Assembly: GCA_943736015.1 (NCBI GenBank)
Contig: OX031062.1
Span: 64,501-128,500 of the forward strand
Direction: 5' to 3'
DNA from: Tridacna crocea
Lineage: Eukaryota; Mollusca; Bivalvia; Cardiida; Cardiidae
Length of the DNA stretch: 64,000 bases
The notes beneath the pieces were generated by a model. It was given only the letters and a program-made list of their open reading frames with translations, ran no database searches and was not told the origin of the DNA. Below, piece by piece: positions 46,518 to 57,411 of the stretch (its first letter is position 1; every line of letters starts with the position of its first letter). The position numbers and the translations under genes are program-made.

Positions 46518-47128
46518 ACCTTTTCGAAAGAAATTTGCGCGTGACATTACCATTGTAACCGCACCTAGAAAACCGAGATATTCCCTGTACGTCTTTGCAA
46601 CTTCTCGGATTTTTTTTTTCCCCTAGCCTAGTGGGATTTTGTAGACTGGTACACATACGTGTTACCTATAGACGGGCTCCAAGGCCGCTTTGCGGCCTTT
46701 CCGCCCGTATTGCCCACTGAACTGGCCACCGTTGTATACCGTGTAATATGAAAATAGGCAAAGCCTAAACACGGGCGGAAAGGCAAAACAAAATTACCTT
46801 TTTAGATTCTACACTTTATCAGCAATTTTTAAAATTCAATTACTCTATCACAAAAATACATATGTTATAATGACTTGGAACTAGAATCTAGTAGATCTAA
46901 CACTAAAATGCTACAAATTATGATACTGCCAAAAAATGTCCATGTTGAAAACTGAAAACAACTTCCATTTTGCAAAATGAAATCAATTTGCATGGGATTT
47001 ATATTTTCATTATTTAAAAAGAATTATTTTGTATAGTTCAGTATGATATCTTATAGTACTTCAAACAGCTGCTGCTTTACAATTCATTTACTGATGAAAA
47101 AAAAACCCAAATCCGCACTAACCTTTTA

Positions 47129-47379
47129 CAAAATAACTAAATGTTAGACTGGTCAAAACCGAAAGCATTAACAGCTAATCCTTTACCACTCTACAAAATT
47201 TCAGACTTGTCTGAATTGAAAGCATTGCAGGTGACAGTTTCAGTTTGGCTCATAAAAAAATATTTTTCTTTGATTGGGTACAAAACATGGTGGAAAAAGG
47301 AAACAATACTGGTCACTAGCATTCTCTTTCAGGGGCATTAAAAGTATCATAGTGTGGTAAAGGGATATTATGTGGCTCC
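47129..47379 (-). repeat. Composite hairpin MITE (copy 2)
   Basis: The paralogue of 41486-41735, with core CAATACTGGTCACTAGCATT. Confidence 0.75.
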
Positions 47380-48097
47380 ATTAACTTGCAGTAGAAAAAA
47401 TTGTTTGACAAGGAAAAGCACTGTTTAACCCTTTCCCAAAGAACAAAATTTTGGACTAAACCAAATTGAGAAAGTCTGCAGATCAGAAATTAAATGCACT
47501 ACACATGATTATTTTCTGTTTTTGATACATGAGTAGAGCTCTGTGATCATGTAAAACTGTATTTGGGTTATGACAAATCCTTTTGTTTTAGATCACATGA
47601 TAGCAATATTGTAAATTTGTCTTTTTGACCATACATGTCTATGTACCTTCTATTTTTCTTTTGAACCAGGACATAATATTTTCAGATACCTTCAGGGTTG
47701 TGCCAACATGGGACTTTGAGTTAAACAGGCAAGGGCAAGGTTGAAAAAGTAATAGGACATGTTTAAGATAAAAATCTATTAGCCAACTTTCTTTTTCTTT
47801 CCTAGATTGCATTTTTTGTTCTTAAATAATACATAGAATTATGCAGACCAATTCGTTTCCAGTGCTTACAGTTTAACTCATTACTGTACACACTGTACAG
47901 GTAAAATACAGAGCTACTACTCACAATGGGCTACTATGCCTCACAAACTAGATCTTTTATCACATGTGAGAAATAATCTGCAATGATTCTATTTGCATAA
48001 ACATTGGAAAAGGAGCAGTTGCTTTTGATAATTACATTACATGTACCTCCTTTGGCAGCATTTTTACAATATTCTGCGGTTGAAGTCTATTAACCCT

Positions 48098-48324
48098 TTA
48101 ACCCATTACCAAACAATAATACTTTAGACTTGTCCAAATCAAAAGCATTTGCAGACAACAAAATAAAAGTGAATGAAAATTTCAAATCTGTTTTGTGAAG
48201 GGTAGAAAACATTGTGGGAAAAGGAGAAAATGCTGGTTACCAGCATTTTCTCCTTTTCCCACAATGTTTTCTAAAGGTTTCTTTCTCAGGGTTGTCAAAA
48301 GTAGGGGTTGTGTGGTAATGGGTT
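48098..48324 (-). repeat. TTAA hairpin MITE (copy 2)
   Basis: The paralogue of 42455-42681, with a better-matched stem (GTGGGAAAAGGAG where copy 1 has GTAGGAAAAGAAG). Confidence 0.9.
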
Positions 48325-48332
48325 CAGCAAAA

Positions 48333-48532
48333 TCCCAGACCCTAAGGAAGATGGCTCTTGAAAACATTGTGTGAAAAGAAGAAATTGCTGGTAATCAGCA
48401 TTTTCTCCTTTTCTTACACTGTTCTCTGCCCTTCCCCAAACAAATTTCAGTTGTCGAGTTTAATTTATTTTGATGTTTGCAATTGGTTTCAGTTTGAACA
48501 AGACTATAATTTTCCATATGGTAAAGAGTTAA
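48333..48532 (+). repeat. TTAA hairpin MITE (copy 2)
   Basis: The paralogue of 42690-42889. Confidence 0.85.
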
Positions 48533-49129
48533 GCTGTAATTGTGTAAAGAGTGATTTGCAACACAGCTAACAAAAGAATTTGTGAGAAAAGGGACTACAG
48601 TGTGTTCTTTTTAATGTATATTCAAGCAAATGCTCTTTTTATCATACAGTTTTGATTAGGGTTCTAAAAGAAGGTCCAATTCGACTAATGGTATAGTTAG
48701 TGGCTAATAAGTCAATGATCACTTTCACTTCACAAACTCTCTGGTAGTTGACTGTTTCTTTATCTAGCCTCCAGAATGTTCAAACTTGTAATTCTATGCA
48801 AGCACCTGAAAGAAATAACAATTTTGAAATATTAGAGAAGCAGCATGTAATTGTGTAAAGCCCATGGTTGTCTGTGAGCTTCTCCTTATGTTTACCTGCT
48901 TACAGAAAAAAAAACATTTTTTTTTCTGGTATAGATATATCTAACTACATATTTCACACAAGTGAGCGATATTATACATATATTTTTAGAGATTAAGATT
49001 TCTTGACCTTTATTTTTCTTTTTACTTTGGTCAAAGAAAATTCCAGTTAGACTGGATTTTCTAAATAAAAATGTCTGAGGCACATTTTTTCATGGCATAG
49101 TTTGTAATAAATGTATCGTTCGGGCAAAA

Positions 49130-49353
49130 GAAACACTGTCCCAAGTGACAAGATTTGCACATATCCAAGTTGAGAGCATCTTTAGGCAACAAATTCAAAA
49201 ATGATACCAATGAGCTAAAGTTCCTTAGTTTAAAAAGATGTTGTGGTAATGGAGAAATTAAGTGTAATAAGCCATTCTCCTTTACCTACAATGTCTTCAA
49301 AGACTTTCTTCCCCAGTTTCAATGAAACCAGGGATTGTTTGATGAAGGATTTT
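49130..49353 (-). repeat. Hairpin MITE, old (copy 2)
   Basis: The paralogue of 43486-43709. Confidence 0.6.
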
Positions 49354-49494
49354 AATGCTTCTCTGTGATCCTTTTTACTAAACAAGTCATGTCATGATTA
49401 TGGATCCATAAAACCAATTTTGTCTACCAACTGAATAAATCAGATTGCAGAATGGTCCATTGATAGGCTGAAAATTGACTACTAGAAAAACGTT

Positions 49495-49569
49495 TCAACC
49501 CAGGTCAGCCTGCGAGGACTGCACAGACTGTGTAGGCTGACCTTGGTCGATACTTTTAGCACATGCATT
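49495..49569. repeat. AGGTCAGCCTGC hairpin repeat (in copy 2)
   Basis: The paralogue of 43849-43922, with two or three changes in the loop. Confidence 0.6.
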
Positions 49570-49795
49570 AACTCTTTATCACACAATCTCAACTTTTAAT
49601 GACCCCGAGAAAGAAAACCTTTGAAAACATTGTGGGAAAAGGAGAAAATGTTGGTAGCCAGGATTTTCTTCTTTCCCACAATGTTTTATACACTACCCGA
49701 ATCAGTTTTCAATGTTTGATTCACATTTATTTTGTTGTCTGCAAATGCTTTCAATTTGGACCAATACAAAATTTTGCAGTTTGGTAAAGGGTTAA
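49568..49795 (+). repeat. TTAA hairpin MITE (copy 2)
   Basis: The paralogue of 43921-44147, with core AAATGTTGGTAGCCAGGATT. Confidence 0.88.
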
Positions 49796-50274
49796 TCCCC
49801 CTTTTCAGACAGCATGGTTAAAATACCATGGTTAAGTATAAGAAATACATGTACTGCCAAAACCTAGCAGCTCAATGCATACTAGTATAAGTTTAACTTT
49901 TCTACTGCAAGTTGGAATTACTTGTGAAATACTGATCATGCTAAACAAATAAAATGGATATTCTACATCTCAACTAAAGCTGCATATACTGTGATTTCAA
50001 AGCTGTTTTTCCATAGTATTTAGCAAAGAATCAAATTGTGGATTCAAGATAAAACTGCTTATTTTGAATTTTCTGCATTAGCAATGCAATCTGAGTGTAG
50101 CCCTTCAAAGGTTGAATAAGGCGACAGTCATTTTTCAGTCGTGAAATCTGTCTACCTTCATGAGATAGAAAATAACTTCACTGTAACTATTTGAATGTGA
50201 TCCCACATAATCCACATGTAAAACGGATCATGTGACATCCCCAAACAGGCCTTTGCAAATCATTTCTATGGTAA

Positions 50275-50445
50275 ATTCTTCACTATAATTTATGACAAAA
50301 TTTGAGATTTGTCAAAATTGAATTAATTTGCTAAAAATAAATTTCTTTCTATCCTTTCAATGACAAAACTAATTGTTTGAGGCACATTTGTCACCTGTAA
50401 ATGCTTTCAAGTTGAACCAATCTGATTCTAAAAAAGGAGTAAACA
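50275..50445. repeat. Hairpin MITE remnants (copy 2)
   Basis: The paralogue of 44630-44805, with a short deletion after AATTTGCTAAAAATAAA. Confidence 0.5.
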
Positions 50446-50684
50446 TGCACTAATTTTTCAGCCATTTTAAATCCATTTCATATTTATTTTATACTTGTAT
50501 TTTCATACTAAATATTGTCCCAAACTGTTTGAAGATTGCACAGATTACGTCGGAGAGAAAATGCATTTTTTTTTCTTGCGGTCATCAAAGAAATGACTGC
50601 TGTCATCTCTGGTTCTAAATCAAAAATAAATCCCTCATCCCTTACAAGTTACAACAATATATATTGGTGTTTTATCTGTTTACA

Positions 50685-50942
50685 CATCCTCGGATATCCC
50701 AGGGTCTCCCTATTTGCTACGCTACATCGACCCTGGGACAATTGACTAATAAAACTTTGAATCAGCCGCCGAAAATCGATACGAAACGTCATAGCGTACA
50801 GTACACTCGCCCATCACAAAATGATGATGGAACCAATGAAAAGCCAGCATTCGGCCAGCGGTAAAGCGAAGGAAATTCAACTAATTGTCCCAGGGGTCGA
50901 TGTAGCGTAGCAAATAGGGAGACCCCGGGGTATCCGAGGATG
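50685..50942. mobile_element. 258-bp transposon present only in duplication copy 2
   Basis: Inverted ends CATCCTCGGATAYCCC, with inner GGGTCTCCCTATTTGCTACG also inverted. It is flanked by a perfect 9-bp CTGTTTACA (50676-50684 and 50943-50951). The paralogous site near 45020-45035 has a single CTGTTTACA and no insert, which proves both the insertion and the duplication length. The 9-bp duplication suggests a Mutator-like element. Confidence 0.95.
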
Positions 50943-51171
50943 CTGTTTACATGACTTACTTCTGAACCATTCTTACCTCTGTCAACTTTCAACAGCATTT
51001 TTGTCACTTTATGGAAATACAATTCTATAAATTCTGTCATACTTCTCTTTCATATGTGTTAGCTGTTACCATTATATGTCTGAAATAATGTTGAAAATGG
51101 CATAAAACACTTTTAAAGAAATGTCATACTAGATCTATATTCAATAATGTTGAAAATGGCATAAAACACTG

Positions 51172-51458
51172 TTAACTCTTTACCAAATAACAAAGTTGTA
51201 GACAGCCAAAACTGAATGCATTTGCAGACAACAAAACAAATGTTGCTCAAAAATTGAAATTTGTTTTGGGAAGAGTACAAAATATTGTGAGAAAAGAAGA
51301 ATTGCTCAAAAATTGAAATTTGTTCTGGGAAGAGTACAAAATATTGTGAGAAAAGAAGAAAATGCTGGTTACCAGCATTTTCTCCTTCTCCCCCAATGTT
51401 TTCAAAAGGCTTTTTTCTTGGGGACGTGAAAAGTCCGGATTGTGTGGTAAAGAGTTAA
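51172..51458 (-). repeat. TTAA hairpin MITE (copy 2), internally duplicated
   Basis: The paralogue of 45248-45474, lengthened by the 59-bp tandem duplication at 51243-51360. Confidence 0.9.
51243..51360 (+). repeat. 59-bp tandem duplication inside a MITE
   Basis: Two 59-bp units (51243-51301 and 51302-51360), each starting TTGCTCAAAAATTGAAATTT, differing at one base. Copy 1 of the segmental duplication has only one unit, so this arose after the segmental duplication. Confidence 0.93.
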
Positions 51459-51624
51459 AAAAAGTCATACCAGATCTAGATATATATTCAGTCATGAGAT
51501 ATTGAAGTTTGGGGTGGCTTTGAAAATCAAAAAATATCATTTTATCAACCTGGGCTAGTTATAAAATTATTAGGTGATAAACAAAAGTCAAGCCATGGCT
51601 TTTTTCCCCTGCCTCTGCATCCTT

Positions 51625-51830
51625 ATAGAAAACATTGTGACAAAAGGAGAAAATAGTAGGCCTATCTGTACTTGTCACAATGTTTTTAATTGTAGACATT
51701 CAGATTGGTGCAGATGTAAACTCTTAACCCCTTCCCCACACAACCCCGACTTTAAATAACCCTATGAGAGAAGCCTTATGAAAACATTGTGGGTAAAGGA
51801 GAAAAAACTGGTGACCTGAGCAGTGTTTCA
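51625..51830. repeat. Two partial hairpin MITEs (copy 2)
   Basis: The paralogue of 45637-45840. Confidence 0.65.
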
Positions 51831-52155
51831 TGGTGCACGAAAACCAATTTCATACCGTCATCAACTCTAGGTTTTCTTCGGTACCAGTACCTATGAAAAC
51901 AGTGCAATAACTGCAATAATCGTGTTACAATTTTTCTACGTACAGAAATTACACAAATCTAGCATGTAGTTGCAACAACATAGGAAAATACATACACGCA
52001 TACGGTGTAAGAAAATGGTGGTCATTAGATAATTTGCGTAGAGTCGCTTCCCTTCTTTATAAATTTATTTGCAAGTTTGCAGGCGCGTATGTTCATGAAA
52101 GTGATGATGGCAAAATAAACATTTAGAAAGTTAAAAGATAAAACATTCTTATCTT

Positions 52156-52350
52156 ACCTGGGTAAGGCCAAGGGCTACTGAAGTGCAATGCCGGTAAGGA
52201 AAGCTCTGGGAAATCACGTATCTATTGGGAAACACTCTCGTCACTCGGCCAATTCCGTAACATGAACCGGAATGTCTCGAACACGTATTCCGTAAATTGA
52301 CTTTACTCAAAACTTCATTGAATTCGGCAAAAGAAATTTCTCTATAGATC
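52156..52350 (-). pseudogene. Candidate exon, copy 2 (disrupted)
   Basis: The counterpart of 46184-46366. Here the donor is a perfect ACCCAG|GTAAGA, but the start ATG is ATA and a small insertion (AGATCTAT region, about 52345) shifts the frame. The copies therefore differ in which part is intact. Confidence 0.25.
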
Positions 52351-52708
52351 TATTGTTAATGAAAAATGACTGCTGTGACGCAAATTTACATTGATTTGGG
52401 GACAGATATTCGAATATGCAAGAGATCCCAGACACGTCCAATATGTGTAAACCAAATCGCCGATATTTCCCGAGTGATGTTTACGGTCCCCCCCACCTTT
52501 TCGAAAGAAATTTGCGCGTGACTCTACCATCGTAACCGAACCTAGAAATCCGAGATCTTCCCTGTACGTCTTTGCAACTTCTCGGAATTTTTTTTTTTTC
52601 CCTAGCCTATTGGGATTTTGTAGACTGGTACACATACGTGTTACCTATAGACGGGCTCCAAGACCGCTTCGCGGCCTTTCCGCCCGTATTACTTATTATA
52701 TACACGTA

Positions 52709-52808
52709 TAGACTGGTTACCGCCCCTGATACTACTACGTGTAATACACGGTATACAACGGTGGCCAGTTCAATACACGTAGTGGTACAGGGGCGGTAAC
52801 CAGTCTAT
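52709..52808. repeat. Hairpin at right end of the tandem duplication
   Basis: Arms ATAGACTGGTTACCGCCCCT..TACGTGTA and TACACGTA..AGGGGCGGTAACCAGTCTAT pair over about 35 bp around a roughly 30-bp loop (ATACACGGTATACAACGGTG...). The loop sequence occurs inverted at the copy 1/copy 2 junction (46718-46743). Confidence 0.85.
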
Positions 52809-53202
52809 CTGCCCACTTGCGGGCAAACTTACGCCGTTTATTTTTTTTAAATATATTTTTTGTTTCGTGCTTGAAATGTATGGAGATAATCCACATAATT
52901 GAACAAAAAGCTAAGCTATGCCCCTGAGAATCATGGTCTGACAGCTACTCGTGTGCAAGCTGATCTTCGCTCCTCCCAAACATAACACACGTCGATATCG
53001 CCTGTATTAAAGCTGTATGCTGCCACACACGACTCGGTGCACATTTGTGGACGTTTGTAGAGCATTTTTAGTGCAAGATCAGATTGCTTTTTCTATGCAG
53101 CCCAAGATCTGCGATTATTACCTTCCCATGCATACGATCAGAGCCCTGGATTTTAAAAATCAAGACGCTGGCAGAATATGACTACTGGTCCAGGTATTCC
53201 GT
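52809..53202. other. Intergenic right of the tandem duplication
   Basis: No supported gene or repeat. Confidence 0.4.
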
Positions 53203-53366
53203 GAGAAAGCATGCTGGTACCAGTGACCAGCATTTTCTCCTTTTCCCATATTTTTTCCTGCCATACCTTAAACAAATTTCAATTTTTGATTCACAATCAA
53301 ATTTGTGGCATAAAAAAGTTTTCAATTCTAACAAAGATAAAGTTTTGTCGTACGGTAAAGTGTTAA
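53203..53366 (+). repeat. Hairpin MITE, left part lost
   Basis: ATGCTGGTACCAGTGACCAG core, then TTTTCTCCTTTTCCCATATT, long arm, end TACGGTAAAGTGTTAA. Confidence 0.75.
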
Positions 53367-53933
53367 AGCTGTTTTCAACATTATATTAGTCGATGAGCAT
53401 TCCCATTTTCGCGCATGCGCACACTGGTCCATGAGTATGCAGTACTTTGATAAATAAATGTATTGCTAATTAAAGACATCAATCAGGCTATCAAAATGTC
53501 ATCTCGGTGAAACAGCGAGCATAACGATGTCATTGGTTAAATTTGTCATGATCAATTGTACAATTATGCTCCCCCACCCCTTGCCTCCCCCCTTGTACTG
53601 ATTGTTGTTTCGATGATTGTAGAGTGGGAGGTGATTGTAGATTGTAGAGTGGGCAGCCAATGGCTGAGAAAGAAAATTGTATGAGGTAATGGTAGAGAGA
53701 AACTTCATGAAAGCATTGATAGGTGCACAGGCCGCCACGATATAACTGTAATATTGTTAACCAATAGCCGGTAAGTGCGACTTGGAGCGGCACAAAACGT
53801 GTAGCCGGATATTACATGTATCGACATTGTCCGATAGACTATTTTTCTTCGTTGAAAGCAACTTTGAAAGCAAAGTATATGCATTGGGGTTTTTCCTTTT
53901 GATTGTAAATTTCTATTTCATCTATTTAACAGT
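53367..53933. other. Intergenic with local duplication
   Basis: GTAGAGTGGGAGGTGATTGTAGATTGTAGAGTGGG near 53619-53653 is a small tandem duplication. Overlapping minus-strand frames here lack any domain. Confidence 0.45.
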
Positions 53934-54161
53934 TTAACCCATTACCACACAATCCCTACTTTTGACACCCCTGAGAAAGAAGACTTTTGAAAACATTGTG
54001 GGAAAAGGAGAAAATGCTGGTAACCAGCATTTTTTCCTTTTCCCACAAGTTTTCTACCCTTATCAGAACAAATTTCAATTTTTCAGTCACCTTTATTTTG
54101 TCGTCTGCAAATACTTTCAATTTAGACCAGTTTAAAATTTTGTCGTGTGGTAAAGAGTTAA
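53934..54161 (+). repeat. TTAA hairpin MITE, consensus-like
   Basis: TTAA at both ends, CCCATTACCACACAATCCCT start, AATGCTGGTAACCAGCATT centre, GTCGTGTGGTAAAGAGTTAA end. One of the best reference copies. Confidence 0.93.
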
Positions 54162-54166
54162 GGGTG

Positions 54167-54368
54167 TAACCCTTTACCAAACAACAAAGTTTTAAGCTAA
54201 CCCAAATATAAAGCATTTCCTAAGGCCAAAATATATGTGACTGAAAAAATTAAAACATGTTATAAGAAGTGTAGAAAACGTTGTGGGAAAAGAAGAAAAT
54301 GCTGGTTACCAGCATTTTCTCCTTTTCCCACAATGTTTCCAAAAGGCCTCTTTCTCAGGGGTCAGCAT
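54167..54368 (-). repeat. TTAA hairpin MITE, right end lost
   Basis: TAACCCTTTACCAAACAACA start, core AATGCTGGTTACCAGCATT, short arm to CTCAGGGGTCAG, then a poly-C tract. Confidence 0.87.
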
Positions 54369-54390
54369 ATGACATGCGCAGACAACGAGA

Positions 54391-54411
54391 CCCCCCCCCC
54401 CCCCCCCCCAG
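54391..54411 (+). repeat. Poly-C tract
   Basis: About 19 consecutive C after AACGAGA, at the truncation point of the 54167-54368 MITE. Confidence 0.9.
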
Positions 54412-54678
54412 CATCCACCCCCACCCTCAACGGGAAAGCATGATACGGGAATTAAAATTAAAACCGTTTTTACATAGGATGTTTTTTTTGTGATATATGA
54501 ATGTTTCGCTGTGAAAAAGGAGCTCGTTTCATCTGCAAAAATGGTAAAGATTAAAATCTGTCATATAGTTAAGATTTCATCGAAACTGTCCACAGCTGCG
54601 ATTTGAATTATGCACTTATTGCTTAGGGCACCTTTTTAAAACATATCTAAAATTTTAGATGTGACCCCTTTGAAATTT

Positions 54679-54870
54679 ACCTCTTTACCACAAGAAAAAA
54701 AAATTAGATTTGTCCAAATTGAAAGAATTTACAGATGATTAACAAAAGAGGCTCAAATGTTACGATTTTTATTTTTAAATTTTTGAAAATATTGTGGGGA
54801 AAAAGGAGAAAATGCTGATCACCAGTATTTTCTCCTTTTTCCCACAACGTTTTTTTTTTTTTGAAAGTTT
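54679..54870 (-). repeat. Hairpin MITE, right end lost
   Basis: CCTCTTTACCACAAGAAAAA start, core AATGCTGATCACCAGTATT, cut at a poly-T run. Confidence 0.82.
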
Positions 54871-55120
54871 ATTTTGACAGGGTATGTTTTTATCCCCAAG
54901 GGCACATCTTTGTTGTACATTTTAGATGTGACCTTTTATTTTAATTTAATTAACGCAATAAATTATGGCAGAAAAATATTACTAACTAGCAGTGGGTACG
55001 TAGGAACATTAACCGAGCAATATAAGGTGATATGTTTTTTTTTTCCTCCGTTTCAAATTTTTAACAGAACAGAACAGAATAATATTTTAATTGACGTGTA
55101 CAAAGAACATAGTCATATTT

Positions 55121-55170
55121 AACCCATACCACACTATCCCTACTTTTGACGACCCTGAGAAAGAAGCAAA
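55121..55170 (+). repeat. Hairpin MITE, left 50 bp only
   Basis: TTAACCCATACCACACTATC then GACGACCCTGAGAAAGAAGC; cut by the GATCAAGATC repeat. Confidence 0.8.
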
Positions 55171-55171
55171 G

Positions 55172-55361
55172 CGCAATACACCGGCCTTTTGCAGACAGTG
55201 TTGATCAAGATCAGACTGCACAGAACGTGCTGTCTGATCTTAAATCTAGACTGTCCGATACGAAAATATTTCCATCCAAAATAAATTTGAAATATCACCA
55301 ATCAGGTGTTTATTATCCGCTTGGAAGTTTCATTTTATTCGTTCAGCAGAATAAGGGTTAA
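55172..55361 (+). repeat. GATCAAGATCAGACTGCACA repeat
   Basis: Contains TTTTGCAGACAGTGTTGATC, AGACTGCACAGAACGTGCTG and TCTGATCTTAAAT, ending CAGAATAAGGGTTAA. It matches 59490-59610 and the inside of the BEL/Pao LTR (13115-13290). It truncates a hairpin MITE at its left. Confidence 0.7.
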
Positions 55362-55581
55362 AGGTGGCCCTTCAGAATTTGGGACAAAAATTTTACAAAA
55401 AAAAAAATCATCCTTATACTCCTAAAGCCTTATAATTTTCATACATAAAACCCCAGTAGTCGAAAACCATCCGACGGCATGAGAAAGTAGAGAATTACTA
55501 CAGCCCAGGTTGACACTCCCTCATTTACATACCGGAAATACACAGACGAAGCTTCAAACATAGCGACCGAAGAAGACATTA

Positions 55582-55860
55582 TGGAAAATAATTACATGTT
55601 TATTATGTTATGAAATTTAAGCGTCATTAGTCACGTGCCAGTCACTTAACATTCCCATAATGCTTCTTTTTATTTTTGGCGCGAAATCTAAAAATAGCTT
55701 AAGAGGCTACGTAGCCTTTTAAGGGAATACCATAAAAAAAAAAGAATTGTGTAATTTTATGATTCTTAATTATTGATGATTTGTATTGTTTTTCATACAT
55801 ATTTCAGTGATATATATTTTCTTTAATTTGGCGAGACGTGAAAACCCTAAATACCCACCT
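55582..55860 (+). repeat. Dispersed repeat (GTCATTAGT / GGCTACGTAGCC family), copy 2
   Basis: The partner of 1-275. The shared block ends near TACCCACCTTT. The element type is unknown. Confidence 0.75.
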
Positions 55861-56124
55861 TTTGGTTGGTACAATGAATAAAGTGAAAGAACGCATAAAT
55901 ACAAAAGAAAGAAGTTAAAACTGGGAGAAATTTGTTTTATGCCGTTAAGAGTTAAATCGTGAAGAATTTTTAATGCATTCATGAATAACAATCACGCCTT
56001 ATTTGGAAATATATATTTGTACGTTTTTCGGAGGAACGTGAGTATAATCAACATTCTCTATGAAAAGGGGTCTTGATGCATTTGCAAAACGTTTCCTAAC
56101 CCTAAACCTGACCTGGGCCGAAAT

Positions 56125-56399
56125 GTTTTGTTTTTGGTTACCAGCAATTTCTTCTATGTCCAACAATGTTTTCTACACGATTAACCCTTTCCCAAAGGAC
56201 AAACTTTAGACTTTTGCAAACGACAATTTCAAATTTGATAAGAATGGTAGAAAGTTCTCAAAATGGGTAGAAAACACTGTGGGAAAAGGAGAAATTGCTC
56301 GTTACGAGCAATCTCACCAATCTCTCCTTTTCCCACAGTGTTTTCAAAAGACTTTACTGCAGACACGTAAAAAAAAGGGCTTGTTTGGGAAAGGGTTAA
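56125..56399 (-). repeat. MITE fragment plus TTAA hairpin MITE (GCTCGTTACGAGC subfamily)
   Basis: The fragment at 56140-56181 is followed by a full copy 56181-56399: TTAA ends, centre ATTGCTCGTTACGAGCAAT, CACTGTG/CACAGTG arms, and a short AATCTCACC duplication on the right side of the loop. Confidence 0.9.
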
Positions 56400-56489
56400 A
56401 CAGAATACATTCATTTGAGCTATGCTTGAATTGTTTCCTCCACAAAAGCTTTAATATTGGACGTGTCTAGATTTCTGCTGTCTGTGAAC

Positions 56490-56650
56490 ATTTAACTTTT
56501 AAACAAACAATTCTGATTTTTAACTTTTTCTTTTTTCCCATCTTATCTAACACAAATTTCCGATGTTTGAGTCACATTTTTTTAGTCGTCCGCACATGCT
56601 TTCAAAAATTCTGTCGTGCAATGAAGATTTAGTGCCTGTTTCTTGTGTTA
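56490..56650 (+). repeat. Hairpin MITE, core deleted
   Basis: TTTAAACAAACAATTCTGAT, then TTTTTCCCATCTTATCTAAC, long arm TTTTTTTAGTCGTCCGCACA. Confidence 0.6.
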
Positions 56651-56678
56651 TGACACTTATTTGTGAAGATCCCGTTGC

Positions 56679-56908
56679 TTAACTCTTTACCAGACGACAA
56701 AATTATAGACAGGTTCAAATTGAAAGCATTTGCAGACGACAAAATAATTTGGACTGAAAAATCGAAATTTGGTTTGGGAAGGGTATAGAAAACATTGTGG
56801 TAAAAGGAGAAAATGCTGGTTACCAGCATTTTCTCCTTTTATGACGATGTTTTCAAAAGGCCTCTTTCTCAGGTCATCAAAAGTTAGGATTGTGTGGTAA
56901 AGAGTTTA
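56679..56908 (-). repeat. TTAA hairpin MITE
   Basis: TTAACTCTTTACCAGACGAC start, core AATGCTGGTTACCAGCATT, end GTGTGGTAAAGAGTTT. Confidence 0.9.
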
Positions 56909-57015
56909 GAAAGTTAGGTGACACGCAGTCATGCTGTGCATGACATGCCTTACAGGCTTATCATATTGACTGAATTGTGTGACACAAAACAGACGTATGC
57001 TGTTAGGACAACAAG

Positions 57016-57085
57016 ATTTTAATTCTTTACCGAACGACAAAATTTCAGACTTGTCAAAGTTAGTTCAGTTTAACTCTGTACCGAC
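57016..57085 (-). repeat. Hairpin MITE end fragment
   Basis: AATTCTTTACCGAACGACAA and ATTTCAGACTTGTCAAAG only. Confidence 0.6.
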
Positions 57086-57103
57086 TGTCTAAAGTTAAGT
57101 CGA

Positions 57104-57222
57104 GCCCCGGTAGGTCAGTCGGTAGGTTAGCGTACAGGACTTGTGGACAGGGGGTCACTGGTTCGATCTCTGGCTCGACCAATTTCTTTCCGAGGATAAA
57201 TGAGTCATTGCAACAGGATTCA
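57104..57222 (+). repeat. tRNA-derived SINE head
   Basis: A-box GTAGGTCAGTCGGTAGGTTA, B-box ACTGGTTCGATCTCTGG, then CCGAGGATAAATGAGTCATT and CAACAGGATTCATGA. It runs straight into a GAT/GAC microsatellite. Confidence 0.8.
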
Positions 57223-57227
57223 TGATA

Positions 57228-57411
57228 GTGATGATGCTGCTGATGATGATTTTAATGATGACGACGACGACAATGCTGATGATGATGATGACGACGACGC
57301 TGATGATGATGACGACAACGACAATGATGATGATGACGACGACAATGCTGCCGATGATGATGATGACGACGACGATGATAATGATGACGATAATGACGAT
57401 TATCATCATCG
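57228..57411 (+). repeat. (GAT/GAC)n microsatellite
   Basis: About 180 bp of mixed GAT and GAC triplets with GCT/GCC interruptions. It is open in several frames (Asp-rich on plus; Ile/Val-rich and His/Arg-rich on minus), which explains overlapping apparent ORFs. It directly follows a SINE head. Confidence 0.95.

Larger units (their letters stand above)
41101..46743 (+). repeat. Tandem segmental duplication, copy 1
   Basis: A 5643-bp unit starting TAATATGAAAATAGGCAAAG that repeats directly at 46744 with scattered substitutions and small indels. Near its ends CACGGGCGGAAAGGC (left) and GGCCTTTCCGCCCG (right) are inverted, so the unit has transposon-like termini about 14 bp long. It contains several hairpin MITEs at the same positions as in copy 2, so these predate the duplication. 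No long coding frame. Confidence 0.95.
46744..52690 (+). repeat. Tandem segmental duplication, copy 2
   Basis: The direct repeat of 41101-46743. It is longer because of a 258-bp transposon plus its 9-bp duplication (50685-50951) and a 59-bp internal duplication (51243-51360). It ends at CCGCCCGTATT, after which copy 1's continuation (GCCCACTGAACTGG) is replaced by a hairpin region. Confidence 0.95.

Noticed and set aside
41113..46710. 5.6-kb unit as an autonomous transposon
   Set aside because: Its ends share only about 14 inverted bases, no transposase is encoded, and the copies are directly tandem; segmental duplication is the simpler reading.
54237..54493. Frames with a proline run
   Set aside because: The run is a poly-C tract next to a MITE; no domain.
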